DNA from: Tepidimonas sp.
Lineage (GTDB): Bacteria; Pseudomonadota; Gammaproteobacteria; Burkholderiales; Burkholderiaceae_C
Assembly: GCA_025054905.1 (NCBI GenBank)
Contig: JANWZF010000123.1
Span: 1-6,398 of the forward strand
Direction: 5' to 3'
Length of the DNA: 6,398 nt
Positions 1 to 5,851 of this stretch are shown piece by piece (positions within the stretch are counted from its first letter, which is position 1; the number at the start of each line of letters is the position of its first letter). The notes below the pieces were generated by a model. It was not told the DNA's origin. It did no database searches and worked only from the letters and a program-made list of their open reading frames with translations. The translations under genes were made by a program, and so were the position numbers.

Positions 1-272
1 GCAGCAGCCTGGCGCGTGTGGTCGTCGGGCGTGGCACCGATGCCGCCCGTGCTGAACACGATGTCGCCGCTGGCAAAGGCCTGCTTCAGCAGCGCGGTCA
101 GCGCCGCGCGGTCATCCCCCACGTAGTGCGCCCAAGCCAGCGTCAGGCCGCGCGCCTGCAGCAGCTCGATCACCCGGCCCAGATGCTTGTCCTGGCGCTT
201 GCCAGACAGGATTTCATCGCCGACAACGATCAGACCGAAGCGCACGGCCTGGGGGGCTTCAACGGGGGACAT
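1..272 (-). CDS. Molybdopterin-binding (MoaB/CinA N-terminal type) domain protein, 3' end missing
   Basis: This gene runs off the left edge, so only its first 90 codons are visible. The ATG is at 272-270. Residues 12-23 form a hydrophobic strand followed by VVGDEILSGKRQDKH (16-30), and residues 74-88 read STGGIGATPDDHTRQ. Both are typical of the MoaB/Mog/CinA N-terminal fold (PF00994), where the glycine-rich loop and the Asp-Asp pair sit at the molybdopterin-binding site. In Burkholderiales such proteins are usually annotated competence/damage-inducible protein A. Stand-alone versions of about 260 residues without the CinA amidase domain are common, but the missing 3' end prevents telling these apart from full CinA here. 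A good Shine-Dalgarno (AGGAG, 7 bases upstream) lies inside the end of the EI24 gene, which this gene overlaps by 14 bases. Its physiological role is not known from the sequence; the family name does not prove a role in competence. Confidence 0.88.
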   Translation of the reverse strand, partial: MSPVEAPQAVRFGLIVVGDEILSGKRQDKHLGRVIELLQARGLTLAWAHYVGDDRAALTALLKQAFASGDIVFSTGGIGATPDDHTRQAA

Positions 273-1131
273 CGGGATTCTCCTCAGGGCTCAGACGAAG
301 CTGCGGTCCAGCCGCCGCGGCCTCGGCGGGCGCCTGCGTCGCCGAGCGCAGCTCGGCCAGCGCCGCCAGCGTGTAGTGCACGAACCACAGCGAGGCAAAC
401 GCAAACACCAGCGCATAGATCCAGATGGCCAGCGGCAGCAGCAGGGGGGCCAGCGCGATGAACATCGCCCCGGAGGCCCACAGCACGCTGGGCGCGGCGC
501 TGATCAGGCCGGTGGCCACGCCCATGGCCAGCAACGGTACCCGATGCGCACGCAGGATCGCGCGGCGCTCGTCGGGGCTGGCATGATCGGCCAGCGCATC
601 GAAGGCCAGCACCCGGTAGCTCAACCACCCGCCAATCAACGCCGGCAGCACCAGCGCCAGCGGCGGGATCAGCCACAGCGGCAACGTCAGCACCAGCGCC
701 AGCAGCGCCAGCACCGTCGACCCGAGCGACCAGCCCAGACTGACCCACCACCCCGCCCCATGCCGGCGCTGCAGGCCAGGAAAGCGGCGCGCCGCCACCA
801 GATCGACGATCGCCGGCGTCATCAGCCACCCCACCAGCAGCAGCGCCACCAGCACGATCAGCGGGGTGGCCAGCACCAGCACCAGCAGCGGGGCCACCAC
901 CGCCCGCAGCCCCCCCAGCCCGACGCTGTCGAGCCAGCCGAGCACAAATTCCACCAGCGCCCACGATTCCAGCGCGTGCAGCACCGCATCAACCGCCCGA
1001 TCCCAGAACAGGTAGCCGAGCGCAAACGCCCCGGCCACCATCAGCACCAGGGGCAGCAGCGACAGCGCGATGACGCGCGGGTGCAGGCAATACGCCACCG
1101 AGCGCCAAAACGATCCGAGCAGCAAACGCAT
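259..1131 (-). CDS. EI24 domain-containing multi-spanning inner-membrane protein
   Basis: The encoded protein is 290 residues, very hydrophobic, with probable membrane segments near residues 20-42, 79-103, 136-165, 198-213 and 222-250. The pattern resembles the EI24/CysZ family (PF07264), and features fitting that family include an N-terminal amphipathic stretch, a GWLMTPAIVDLVAARRFPG segment (101-119) and SYRVLAFDALADHASPDER (171-189). E. coli CysZ of the same superfamily takes up sulfate. I see no basis for assigning sulfate transport here, because many bacterial EI24 proteins have no known function. The start is ATG 1131-1129: the reading frame stays open further upstream, but that part lies opposite the hydrolase gene and looks like non-membrane, arginine-rich noise. 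No strong Shine-Dalgarno is visible before it. The last codons overlap the start of the MoaB/CinA-domain gene, suggesting co-expression. The C-terminal 30 residues are a non-membrane tail rich in Ala, Pro and Glu. Confidence 0.87.
   Translation of the reverse strand: MRLLLGSFWRSVAYCLHPRVIALSLLPLVLMVAGAFALGYLFWDRAVDAVLHALESWALVEFVLGWLDSVGLGGLRAVVAPLLVLVLATPLIVLVALLLVGWLMTPAIVDLVAARRFPGLQRRHGAGWWVSLGWSLGSTVLALLALVLTLPLWLIPPLALVLPALIGGWLSYRVLAFDALADHASPDERRAILRAHRVPLLAMGVATGLISAAPSVLWASGAMFIALAPLLLPLAIWIYALVFAFASLWFVHYTLAALAELRSATQAPAEAAAAGPQLRLSPEENPDVPR
280..284 (-). promoter_or_regulatory. Shine-Dalgarno of the MoaB/CinA-domain gene, inside the EI24 coding end
   Basis: On the minus strand the bases AGGAG (284-280) stand 7 bases before the ATG at 272-270. 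They encode part of the Glu-Glu pair near the C-terminus of the EI24 protein. The ribosome-binding site is therefore within the upstream gene, whose stop codon (261-259) lies beyond the downstream start. This arrangement fits translational coupling and decides the start of the downstream gene. Confidence 0.75.
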
Positions 1132-1134
1132 GGG

Positions 1135-1162
1135 CCCGCTAGCATACCGCGCCGGCAGCGGG
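1135..1162. repeat. Short inverted repeat in the divergent spacer (possible operator)
   Basis: CCCGCT at 1135-1140 is matched by AGCGGG at 1157-1162, a perfect 6-base inverted repeat separated by 16 bases. It occupies almost all of the 36-base gap between the divergent EI24 and hydrolase starts. The position suits a shared operator or overlapping promoters. However, arms of six G/C-rich bases can easily occur by chance in this DNA, and no clear -35/-10 pair is visible on either strand. Weak -10-like words are TATGCT on the minus strand (1146-1141) and TACGAT on the plus strand (1164-1169). Confidence 0.25.
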
Positions 1163-1167
1163 TTACG

Positions 1168-2007
1168 ATGGTGACCATGCCTGAGCAAGCGATGATGGGG
1201 CTGCCGCTGGATGCATCGGCCCGGATGCCGCTGGGCGGCGTGAATCTTGAGGTCCGCGCCATCGACGGACCGCACGAGGCCGCCGGGCGGGCTCCGTTGG
1301 TGTTTTTGCACGAGGGCCTCGGCTGTGTATCGTTGTGGCGCCAGCGGGGGCGGGACTGGCCGACCGAGCTGTGCCACGCCAGCGGCCGCCGCGGCTGGCT
1401 GTATTCGCGCCGCGGCTACGGAAGTTCGGATCCGATCGACGACGTGCGGGGTCGCGGCCGTCACGGCCCCGACTACATGCACCGCGAAGCCTGGCAAACC
1501 CTGCCTGCATTGCTGCGCGCCTGGGGCCTGCGACAGCCGCCGGTGCTGGTTGGACACTCGGATGGCGCCACCATCGCGCTGCTGTACGCCGCGCGGCATC
1601 CGGTGGCGGGCTGCATCGCCATCGCGCCACACGTCTTGGTCGAAAAGGTGGCGCTGCAGGCGATCGCCGCTGCACGCAACGCCTACCTGCACAGCGATTT
1701 GCGCGCCCGCCTGGCGCGCCACCACGCCGACCCCGACAGCGCGTTCTGGCAGTGGAACGACGTCTGGCTGTCCGAGGCGTTCCGTAGTTTCGACATCCGG
1801 GCCGAATGCCGCCGCATCCAGGCCCCGCTGCTGCTCGTGCAGGGTGAGCAGGATGAGTACGGCACGCTGGCGCAGCTCGATGCCATCGCGGCGGCCGCGC
1901 CGCAGGCACAGCGCGTGGTGCTGCCGGCCTGCGGCCACAGCCCGCACCGTGACCAGCCCGATGCGCTGCTGCAGGCTTGCCTGGCGTGGCTCGCGCCCTT
2001 GCCGTGA
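1168..2007 (+). CDS. Alpha/beta hydrolase, substrate unknown
   Basis: This is a 279-residue soluble serine hydrolase of the alpha/beta fold. HEGLG (48-52) supplies the oxyanion-hole turn, and GHSDGA (129-134) is the nucleophile elbow with Ser131. Asp229 in QGEQDEYG and His257 in CGHSPHRDQP complete the triad. RGYGSSDP (82-89) is the usual strand-4 loop. From memory, close relatives across Proteobacteria share an 'HEGLG...YSR.GYG.S.P...DYMHREA...GHSDGA' signature, and I know of no established substrate for them. The lid region (about 155-210) contains WQWNDVWL (195-202). No signal peptide is visible, so a cytoplasmic location is inferred. The start is uncertain: ATG 1168, GTG 1171, ATG 1177 and ATG 1192 are all in frame and none has a strong Shine-Dalgarno. 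The conserved part begins only near residue 27. The gene is divergent from the EI24 gene and precedes the DUF2062 gene by 68 bases. Confidence 0.88.
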   Translation: MVTMPEQAMMGLPLDASARMPLGGVNLEVRAIDGPHEAAGRAPLVFLHEGLGCVSLWRQRGRDWPTELCHASGRRGWLYSRRGYGSSDPIDDVRGRGRHGPDYMHREAWQTLPALLRAWGLRQPPVLVGHSDGATIALLYAARHPVAGCIAIAPHVLVEKVALQAIAAARNAYLHSDLRARLARHHADPDSAFWQWNDVWLSEAFRSFDIRAECRRIQAPLLLVQGEQDEYGTLAQLDAIAAAAPQAQRVVLPACGHSPHRDQPDALLQACLAWLAPLP

Positions 2008-2075
2008 AACCCCCAGGCCGAGCTGCAGGCCGACCATGCGCGACAATACGCGGTTGAATCCTTGGTCCCAGCCCT

Positions 2076-2645
2076 ATGCTGCAACGTCTGCATTCCCTGC
2101 TGCCCAGCCGCGAGCGCCTGTATCAGATGCGCGGGCTGCGCTGGCTGGGACCGCGCCTGCACCACCCGCACTTGTGGCGACTCAACCGCCGCAGCCTCGC
2201 GTTGGGGTTGGCGCTGGGGGTATTTTTCGGGCTGCTGGTGCCGGTGGCGCAGATACCGCTGGCGGCCACGCTGGCCGTGCTGTTGCGCGCCAACCTGCCG
2301 GCGGCGGTGGCCAGCACGCTGGTGACCAACCCGGTCACGTTTGGGCCAGTTTACTATGGGGCGTATAAGCTCGGCCAGGCGCTGCTGGGCACGCCAGCGC
2401 ACGCTGGTGAGGAGCCCCCGACCCTGTCCACCACGGATGAGGTGGCTGGCGCGGGCTCGTGGCTGGACGCCCTGCTGCAGGCGTGGGACTGGCTGACCGA
2501 CGTCGGCAAACCTCTGGTGCTGGGGCTGGCGGTGGTGGCCACGATCGCGGGCGTCACGGTGTACTGGTTGGTGCAATGGGCCTGGGTGTGGCGCATCCGC
2601 CGCGCTCGCCGCCAGCGCCGCCACCGTACCCTGCACCCTTCATAA
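2076..2645 (+). CDS. DUF2062 domain-containing membrane protein
   Basis: The 189-residue product matches DUF2062 (PF09835). A basic N-terminus ends in LWRLNRRSLALGLALGVFFG (33-52). A hairpin of two hydrophobic segments follows (about 41-58 and 60-82), then the hallmark TNPVTFGPVYYGAYKLG (84-100). A polar loop of Glu, Pro, Thr and Ser (110-128) leads to a last membrane segment at about 146-170 and an Arg-rich tail (RIRRARRQRRHR, 173-184), presumably cytoplasmic. Family function is not established. An in-frame TGA at 2055-2057 rules out an upstream start, so ATG 2076 is the first available. The Shine-Dalgarno is poor. A GACAAT word at 2042-2047 could be a -10 box giving this gene its own promoter, but no matching -35 is visible; co-transcription with the hydrolase is equally possible. 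It converges with hemY, 16 bases apart. Confidence 0.9.
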   Translation: MLQRLHSLLPSRERLYQMRGLRWLGPRLHHPHLWRLNRRSLALGLALGVFFGLLVPVAQIPLAATLAVLLRANLPAAVASTLVTNPVTFGPVYYGAYKLGQALLGTPAHAGEEPPTLSTTDEVAGAGSWLDALLQAWDWLTDVGKPLVLGLAVVATIAGVTVYWLVQWAWVWRIRRARRQRRHRTLHPS

Positions 2646-2661
2646 GGCGCGCCCCGCTGTT

Positions 2662-3942
2662 TTACAGGTCGGTGCAGGCAGCCTCTTGCCACGCCTGCAG
2701 GGCAGCAGCCGCGTCGCCACGTTGTTCGGCCAATTCGGCCAGCGCGACCCAGGCCCGGCGCCGCAGCCGCCCGGCTGGCAAGGCACGCGCGGCCTGCTGC
2801 AGCAGGGTCTGGGCCTTGCCCCACAGCCCACGTGACCGAAACGCATGCCCGCACAGGTACTGCAACGCGGCATCGTTGGGGGCTCGGCGCTGGGCTTGCT
2901 CGAGTCGACCCAACCATCCGCCATCGTCCGCCGGGCGCGCCAGCCAAACTTCCAGCCGCAGCGCCAGTTCCTGCCGCTCGTCCTCGCTCAGCTGGTCGTA
3001 GCCGGACCAGGCCACCCGCATCGCTTCATCGACCACACGCGGCAGCGCCACGCCACCGTCCGACGCCAGACCCAGCGCCTCGGCGCGCTGCAACACCGCC
3101 AACGCGCGCCGCGGATCGTGCCGTTCCGCTCCCTGCAGCCCGCGCCAGATCGCCAGCAGTGCCTGCGCGTCGGCGGCTTCGCGCACCGCGTCGCGCCACA
3201 GCCCGCGCAACAGGGTCTGGGCCGCCTCGGGCGACAGCGCGCGGTGCTTGGCCAGCAGCCGCGCCACTTCCAGCGCCCCCTGGGTATCGCGGCGCAACTG
3301 CGCCAAGCGCAAGCGCAACCGCACGGCCCGGATGCGCCGGGCCGCCCCCTGCGGCAGCTCAGCCAGCGCCTGCGCAGCCGCCGCCGCATCGCCGGCCTCC
3401 AGGGCCCATTCCGCCGCGCGCAGCCCCACCCCCTCGCGGGCCTCGGGAGCCGCATCCCCATGGGGGGGATGCAGCGCGGCCTGCAGCCAGGCATCGCGCT
3501 GCGCCCGCTGCCCCAGCGCATGGGCGCTTTCCGCGGCCACCAGGTGAGCCAGCACCCACAGCGTCCCCGACCATGACGGCGCCGGGGCCTGAGGCTGCCG
3601 CAGGCGTTCGATGGCCTCGCGCGCGGCCGTCTGCGCACGCACGTAGCGTCCGGCCAGCCAATGGCTTTGGGCCTGCAACACCAGGCCGACGGTGGCGCGC
3701 TCGTGCTGCAAGGCCCGCCAGCGCCGCGCGCGTTGGGGCAGCTCGCGCAGCAGCGCCACGCCCCGCCACGCCGCATAGGTGAGCACGAACCCCGCCAGCA
3801 GCGCCAGCACGACGAGGTTGAACGACAGATCGACCCGCCACGGCGGCCAAAACAGCGTCACGATGGCGGGGTTGTCCCCCATCAGCAGGGCGGCGGCCAC
3901 CGCGACACTGGCCCACCACAACCAGCCAAAGATGCCCTTCAC
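2662..3942 (-). CDS. hemY: HemY, heme-biosynthesis-associated TPR membrane protein
   Basis: HemY is an inner-membrane protein of the proteobacterial hemCDXY cluster; its molecular role is unproven. It is unrelated to the Bacillus protoporphyrinogen oxidase also called HemY. The 426-residue product begins with a membrane segment (about 4-22), a short loop with DNPAIVTLFWPPWRVDLS (23-40), and a second segment (41-61), the HemY_N (PF07219) layout. The rest is a helical, Ala/Leu/Arg-rich solenoid. TPR-like units are clearest near 357-391 (LQYLCGHAFRSRGLWGKAQ, then ALPAGRLR) and 396-420 (AWVALAELAEQRGDAAAALQ). Length is normal for the family. The start is GTG 3942-3940, chosen because AGGAGG lies 5 bases upstream. 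The gap from hemX is 42 bases, so it is probably the last gene of the operon. The stop is TAA at 2664-2662. Confidence 0.92.
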   Translation of the reverse strand: MKGIFGWLWWASVAVAAALLMGDNPAIVTLFWPPWRVDLSFNLVVLALLAGFVLTYAAWRGVALLRELPQRARRWRALQHERATVGLVLQAQSHWLAGRYVRAQTAAREAIERLRQPQAPAPSWSGTLWVLAHLVAAESAHALGQRAQRDAWLQAALHPPHGDAAPEAREGVGLRAAEWALEAGDAAAAAQALAELPQGAARRIRAVRLRLRLAQLRRDTQGALEVARLLAKHRALSPEAAQTLLRGLWRDAVREAADAQALLAIWRGLQGAERHDPRRALAVLQRAEALGLASDGGVALPRVVDEAMRVAWSGYDQLSEDERQELALRLEVWLARPADDGGWLGRLEQAQRRAPNDAALQYLCGHAFRSRGLWGKAQTLLQQAARALPAGRLRRRAWVALAELAEQRGDAAAALQAWQEAACTDL

Positions 3943-3947
3943 CTCGC

Positions 3948-3953
3948 CCTCCT
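3948..3953 (-). promoter_or_regulatory. Strong Shine-Dalgarno of hemY
   Basis: On the minus strand a full AGGAGG (3953-3948) stands 5 bases before the GTG start of hemY. It is the best ribosome-binding site in the window and decides the non-ATG start. It may offset the weak GTG codon and let hemY be translated independently of hemX, which ends 42 bases upstream of the start codon. Confidence 0.8.
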
Positions 3954-3984
3954 GCGTCTGTCGGGCACCACCCGTGGGGACACC

Positions 3985-5082
3985 TCAGCGCCCTCCCGCC
4001 GCGGCCACCAGCGCCGCCAGCGTCTCATCGGGCCGCGGCAGCGCATCGTGACGCAGGTCGCGCAACAGCTCCTCCAGCGCCCGCTGCACCGCAGGCATCG
4101 GAGCGGCTTCGAGGTCGAAATAGCGCTGCAGGTGCCGCTGCAGCGCGCGCACATCGGCCCGGGCCCCGTCGAACTGCCGCGCCAACACGGCCAGACGGGC
4201 GTTGAGCAGCAACAGCCGGGCGTTCTCACGCAAAAAGTACGCCTGCTCCGGCGCCAGCAACACCGCCTCAGGTGGGTCGATGCGCCGGATGCGCACCAGG
4301 TCGGCAGCTGCCTGCTGCAGGCGCTGCCAGCCGTCACGCAGCTGCCGATCGGCCCAGGCCTGCCAGCGCTGCCACCAGAATGCGTCCGGCTGCGGTGCAG
4401 CCGCGGCCGGGGTCGCCCCGGCTTTGGGGCGGGATGGCGCCGACGTCGGGCGCGCAGGGGGTGGCCCGTTGCGCAGCGGCCACTCCTCCACCCCGCGCGC
4501 CAACTCATCCAGCCGGGTGACCAGCGCCGGCACGTCCAGCAACGTGGCCGCGCGCAGACGCTCCAGATCGCGGGCGATGGCGCGCTGCACCGGATTGAGC
4601 CGCGGCTGCGCCGCCCGGCCAATGCGCTGCTGCGCCCCCTGCAGCGCCGACACCATCGGCTGCACGCTGCCGGTCAGCTCGCTTTGCTGGATGGCCAGCC
4701 GCAGCGCCGCCTCCAGGTCCTGCACCAGTGCATCGTCGCGCGCGCGTGAGACCGCCAGCATCAACTCTTCGAGCTGGCTGCGCTGCAGGCTGACCTCGGC
4801 CACGCGCAGCTCCAGCACGCCAAGCTTGGCCTGCAACTCGGCGGCGATCGATTGGGCCTGTTCGACCTGCGCGCGCGCTGCCGCCAACTCGGTCTGCAGC
4901 TCCATCGTGCGCCGCGCCAGCTCTTGCTGGGTGCGACCCACGCGCTGCCACAGCAGGACGGCCGCTGCCAGGGCGAGGACGGCCAACCCCGCGGCCGCCC
5001 AGGGCAGCCAGCGTGCACGGGACGCACCTCCCAAGGCGGGCGGGGCCACAGACGGTTCGGCAGCAGGGGCTGGATCGCTCAC
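3985..5082 (-). CDS. hemX: HemX, membrane-anchored coiled-coil protein of the hem cluster
   Basis: The 365-residue product is HemX (PF04375). It has a Pro/Ala-rich cytoplasmic head (1-22), one membrane anchor (about 25-45, LPWAAAGLAVLALAAAVLLW), then a coiled coil rich in Gln, Glu, Leu and Ala (about 50-105). A helical region (110-200) is followed by an Ala/Pro linker (206-232) and a conserved C-terminal half. There WWQRWQAWADRQL (236-248), LLAPEQAYFLRENARLLLLN (275-294) and ARQFDGARADV (301-311) are typical of the family. HemX is often labelled uroporphyrinogen-III C-methyltransferase, but I see no SAM-binding glycine loop, so enzymatic activity is not supported. The start is GTG 5082-5080, sharing GTGA with the hemD stop; the open frame further upstream is antisense-type noise. 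Its role in the operon is probably structural or regulatory (inference). Confidence 0.9.
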   Translation of the reverse strand: MSDPAPAAEPSVAPPALGGASRARWLPWAAAGLAVLALAAAVLLWQRVGRTQQELARRTMELQTELAAARAQVEQAQSIAAELQAKLGVLELRVAEVSLQRSQLEELMLAVSRARDDALVQDLEAALRLAIQQSELTGSVQPMVSALQGAQQRIGRAAQPRLNPVQRAIARDLERLRAATLLDVPALVTRLDELARGVEEWPLRNGPPPARPTSAPSRPKAGATPAAAAPQPDAFWWQRWQAWADRQLRDGWQRLQQAAADLVRIRRIDPPEAVLLAPEQAYFLRENARLLLLNARLAVLARQFDGARADVRALQRHLQRYFDLEAAPMPAVQRALEELLRDLRHDALPRPDETLAALVAAAGGR

Positions 5083-5840
5083 GCCATCGATTCTAGGGCT
5101 TGCAGCACGTCGGCCAGCGCCGGCCGCGTGGTCAGCACGCGGCCAAAACCCAACGTTTGCGCGACGGCCGCGATGCGGGGGTGTGTGGCCAACGCCGTGG
5201 CCTGCCCCCAGGCCCCTTCGGGCAGCACGCGGGGCAAATAGGCGGCGGCTTCGCTGCTGCTCAACAACCATACGCCACCGGCGGCGGCCTGGCGCGCCAG
5301 CTGCTGCTGATGGGCATCCCAGGATGCCGCACGGCGCCGGTACACCGACACAGCCTCGGCGCGGCCTGCGCCGGCGCGCACCTGTTGCAGCAGCCACTCG
5401 CGCCCCTGTCCTGCCCCTTCGGAGTCTCCGCGCACCACCAGCAGCGCAAAGCCGGCGCGGACCTGCGGCGCCACCACGGACCACAGCGCTTCGGCGTCGA
5501 TGCGCTCAGCCTCCGCAGGGGCGCAGTCGATGCGCGGCGCCGGCACCCCCCAAGCCCGCAGGGCACGGGCCGTGCCTTCGCCCGGAGCCCACAGCCGCAC
5601 GGGCGGCGGTGGCGGCCCCCAGCCAGCGGCCCGCATCACGTCCACCGCTGCGGGGCTGACCACCATCACGGCATCCCAGCCTCCCCCGGCCTGCCAAGGC
5701 GGCGCCGAGCCAGGCCGCAGCAGCGGCTCGATGCGCAGCAGCGGCAGGGCCAGCGCCGGCCACCCGTGCGCCTGCAGCGCCGCCACCCAAGGAGCCGCCT
5801 GCTCGGCCGGGCGCGTGACGACGACGGTCGGGCGCGCCAT
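5079..5840 (-). CDS. hemD: Uroporphyrinogen-III synthase
   Basis: HemD (EC 4.2.1.75) closes linear hydroxymethylbilane with inversion of ring D, giving uroporphyrinogen III in the cytoplasm. The 253-residue length is normal. The family is poorly conserved, but the expected landmarks are present. The N-terminal strand ends in VVVTRP (6-11), and residues 57-67 (AVMVVSPAAVD) fit the first conserved block. RLWAPGEGTARALRAWGV (82-99) resembles the 'VG.GTA..L...G' block, though with Ala in place of the usual Val. LLVVRGDS (133-140) and VYRRR (166-170) lie near the domain interface, and LLSSSEAAAYL (192-202) precedes THPRIAAVAQTLGF (219-232). The start is ATG 5840-5838, 11 bases after the hemC stop; the open frame continues upstream only as a shadow of hemC. 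No strong Shine-Dalgarno is visible, so coupling to hemC is likely. The stop codon overlaps the hemX start. Confidence 0.93.
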   Translation of the reverse strand: MARPTVVVTRPAEQAAPWVAALQAHGWPALALPLLRIEPLLRPGSAPPWQAGGGWDAVMVVSPAAVDVMRAAGWGPPPPPVRLWAPGEGTARALRAWGVPAPRIDCAPAEAERIDAEALWSVVAPQVRAGFALLVVRGDSEGAGQGREWLLQQVRAGAGRAEAVSVYRRRAASWDAHQQQLARQAAAGGVWLLSSSEAAAYLPRVLPEGAWGQATALATHPRIAAVAQTLGFGRVLTTRPALADVLQALESMA

Positions 5841-5851
5841 GGATCGCCGCG

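Noticed and set aside
187..1167. Long plus-strand open frame upstream of, and in frame with, the hydrolase, which would make a 606-residue protein
   Set aside because: It lies opposite the EI24 gene, and its product is extremely rich in Gln, Arg, His and Pro with no domain. It is an antisense shadow of a GC-rich coding sequence. The hydrolase proper starts near 1168.
2014..2033. CAGGCCGA repeated twice with a 12-base period between the hydrolase and DUF2062 genes
   Set aside because: Two 8-base copies in GC-rich DNA are likely by chance, and no further copies or symmetry support an operator or repeat family.
1132..2046. N-terminal extension of the EI24 protein by about 305 residues into the region opposite the hydrolase
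   Set aside because: The extension is antisense to a clear hydrolase gene and lacks membrane segments, while the family-like sequence begins exactly at the ATG 1131-1129.
2042..2047. GACAAT as a -10 promoter element for the DUF2062 gene
   Set aside because: No acceptable -35 element lies 16-18 bases upstream, so it is mentioned only in the gene note and not called as a promoter.
2832..3782. Plus-strand Pro/Ala/Arg-rich open frame (316 residues) opposite hemY, and the parallel Gln-rich frame from 2845
   Set aside because: Both are low-complexity translations of the strand opposite hemY, with no start signal and no domain.
3943..3984. Possible hairpin or attenuator between hemX and hemY
   Set aside because: Only short imperfect pairings are present and there is no T-run, so nothing beyond the Shine-Dalgarno is supported.
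4202..5659. 485-residue plus-strand open frame opposite hemX and hemD
   Set aside because: Its composition is Ala/Arg/Ser/Cys-rich with no recognisable motif, and it sits fully opposite two well-supported genes. It is explained by high GC content and few stop codons.
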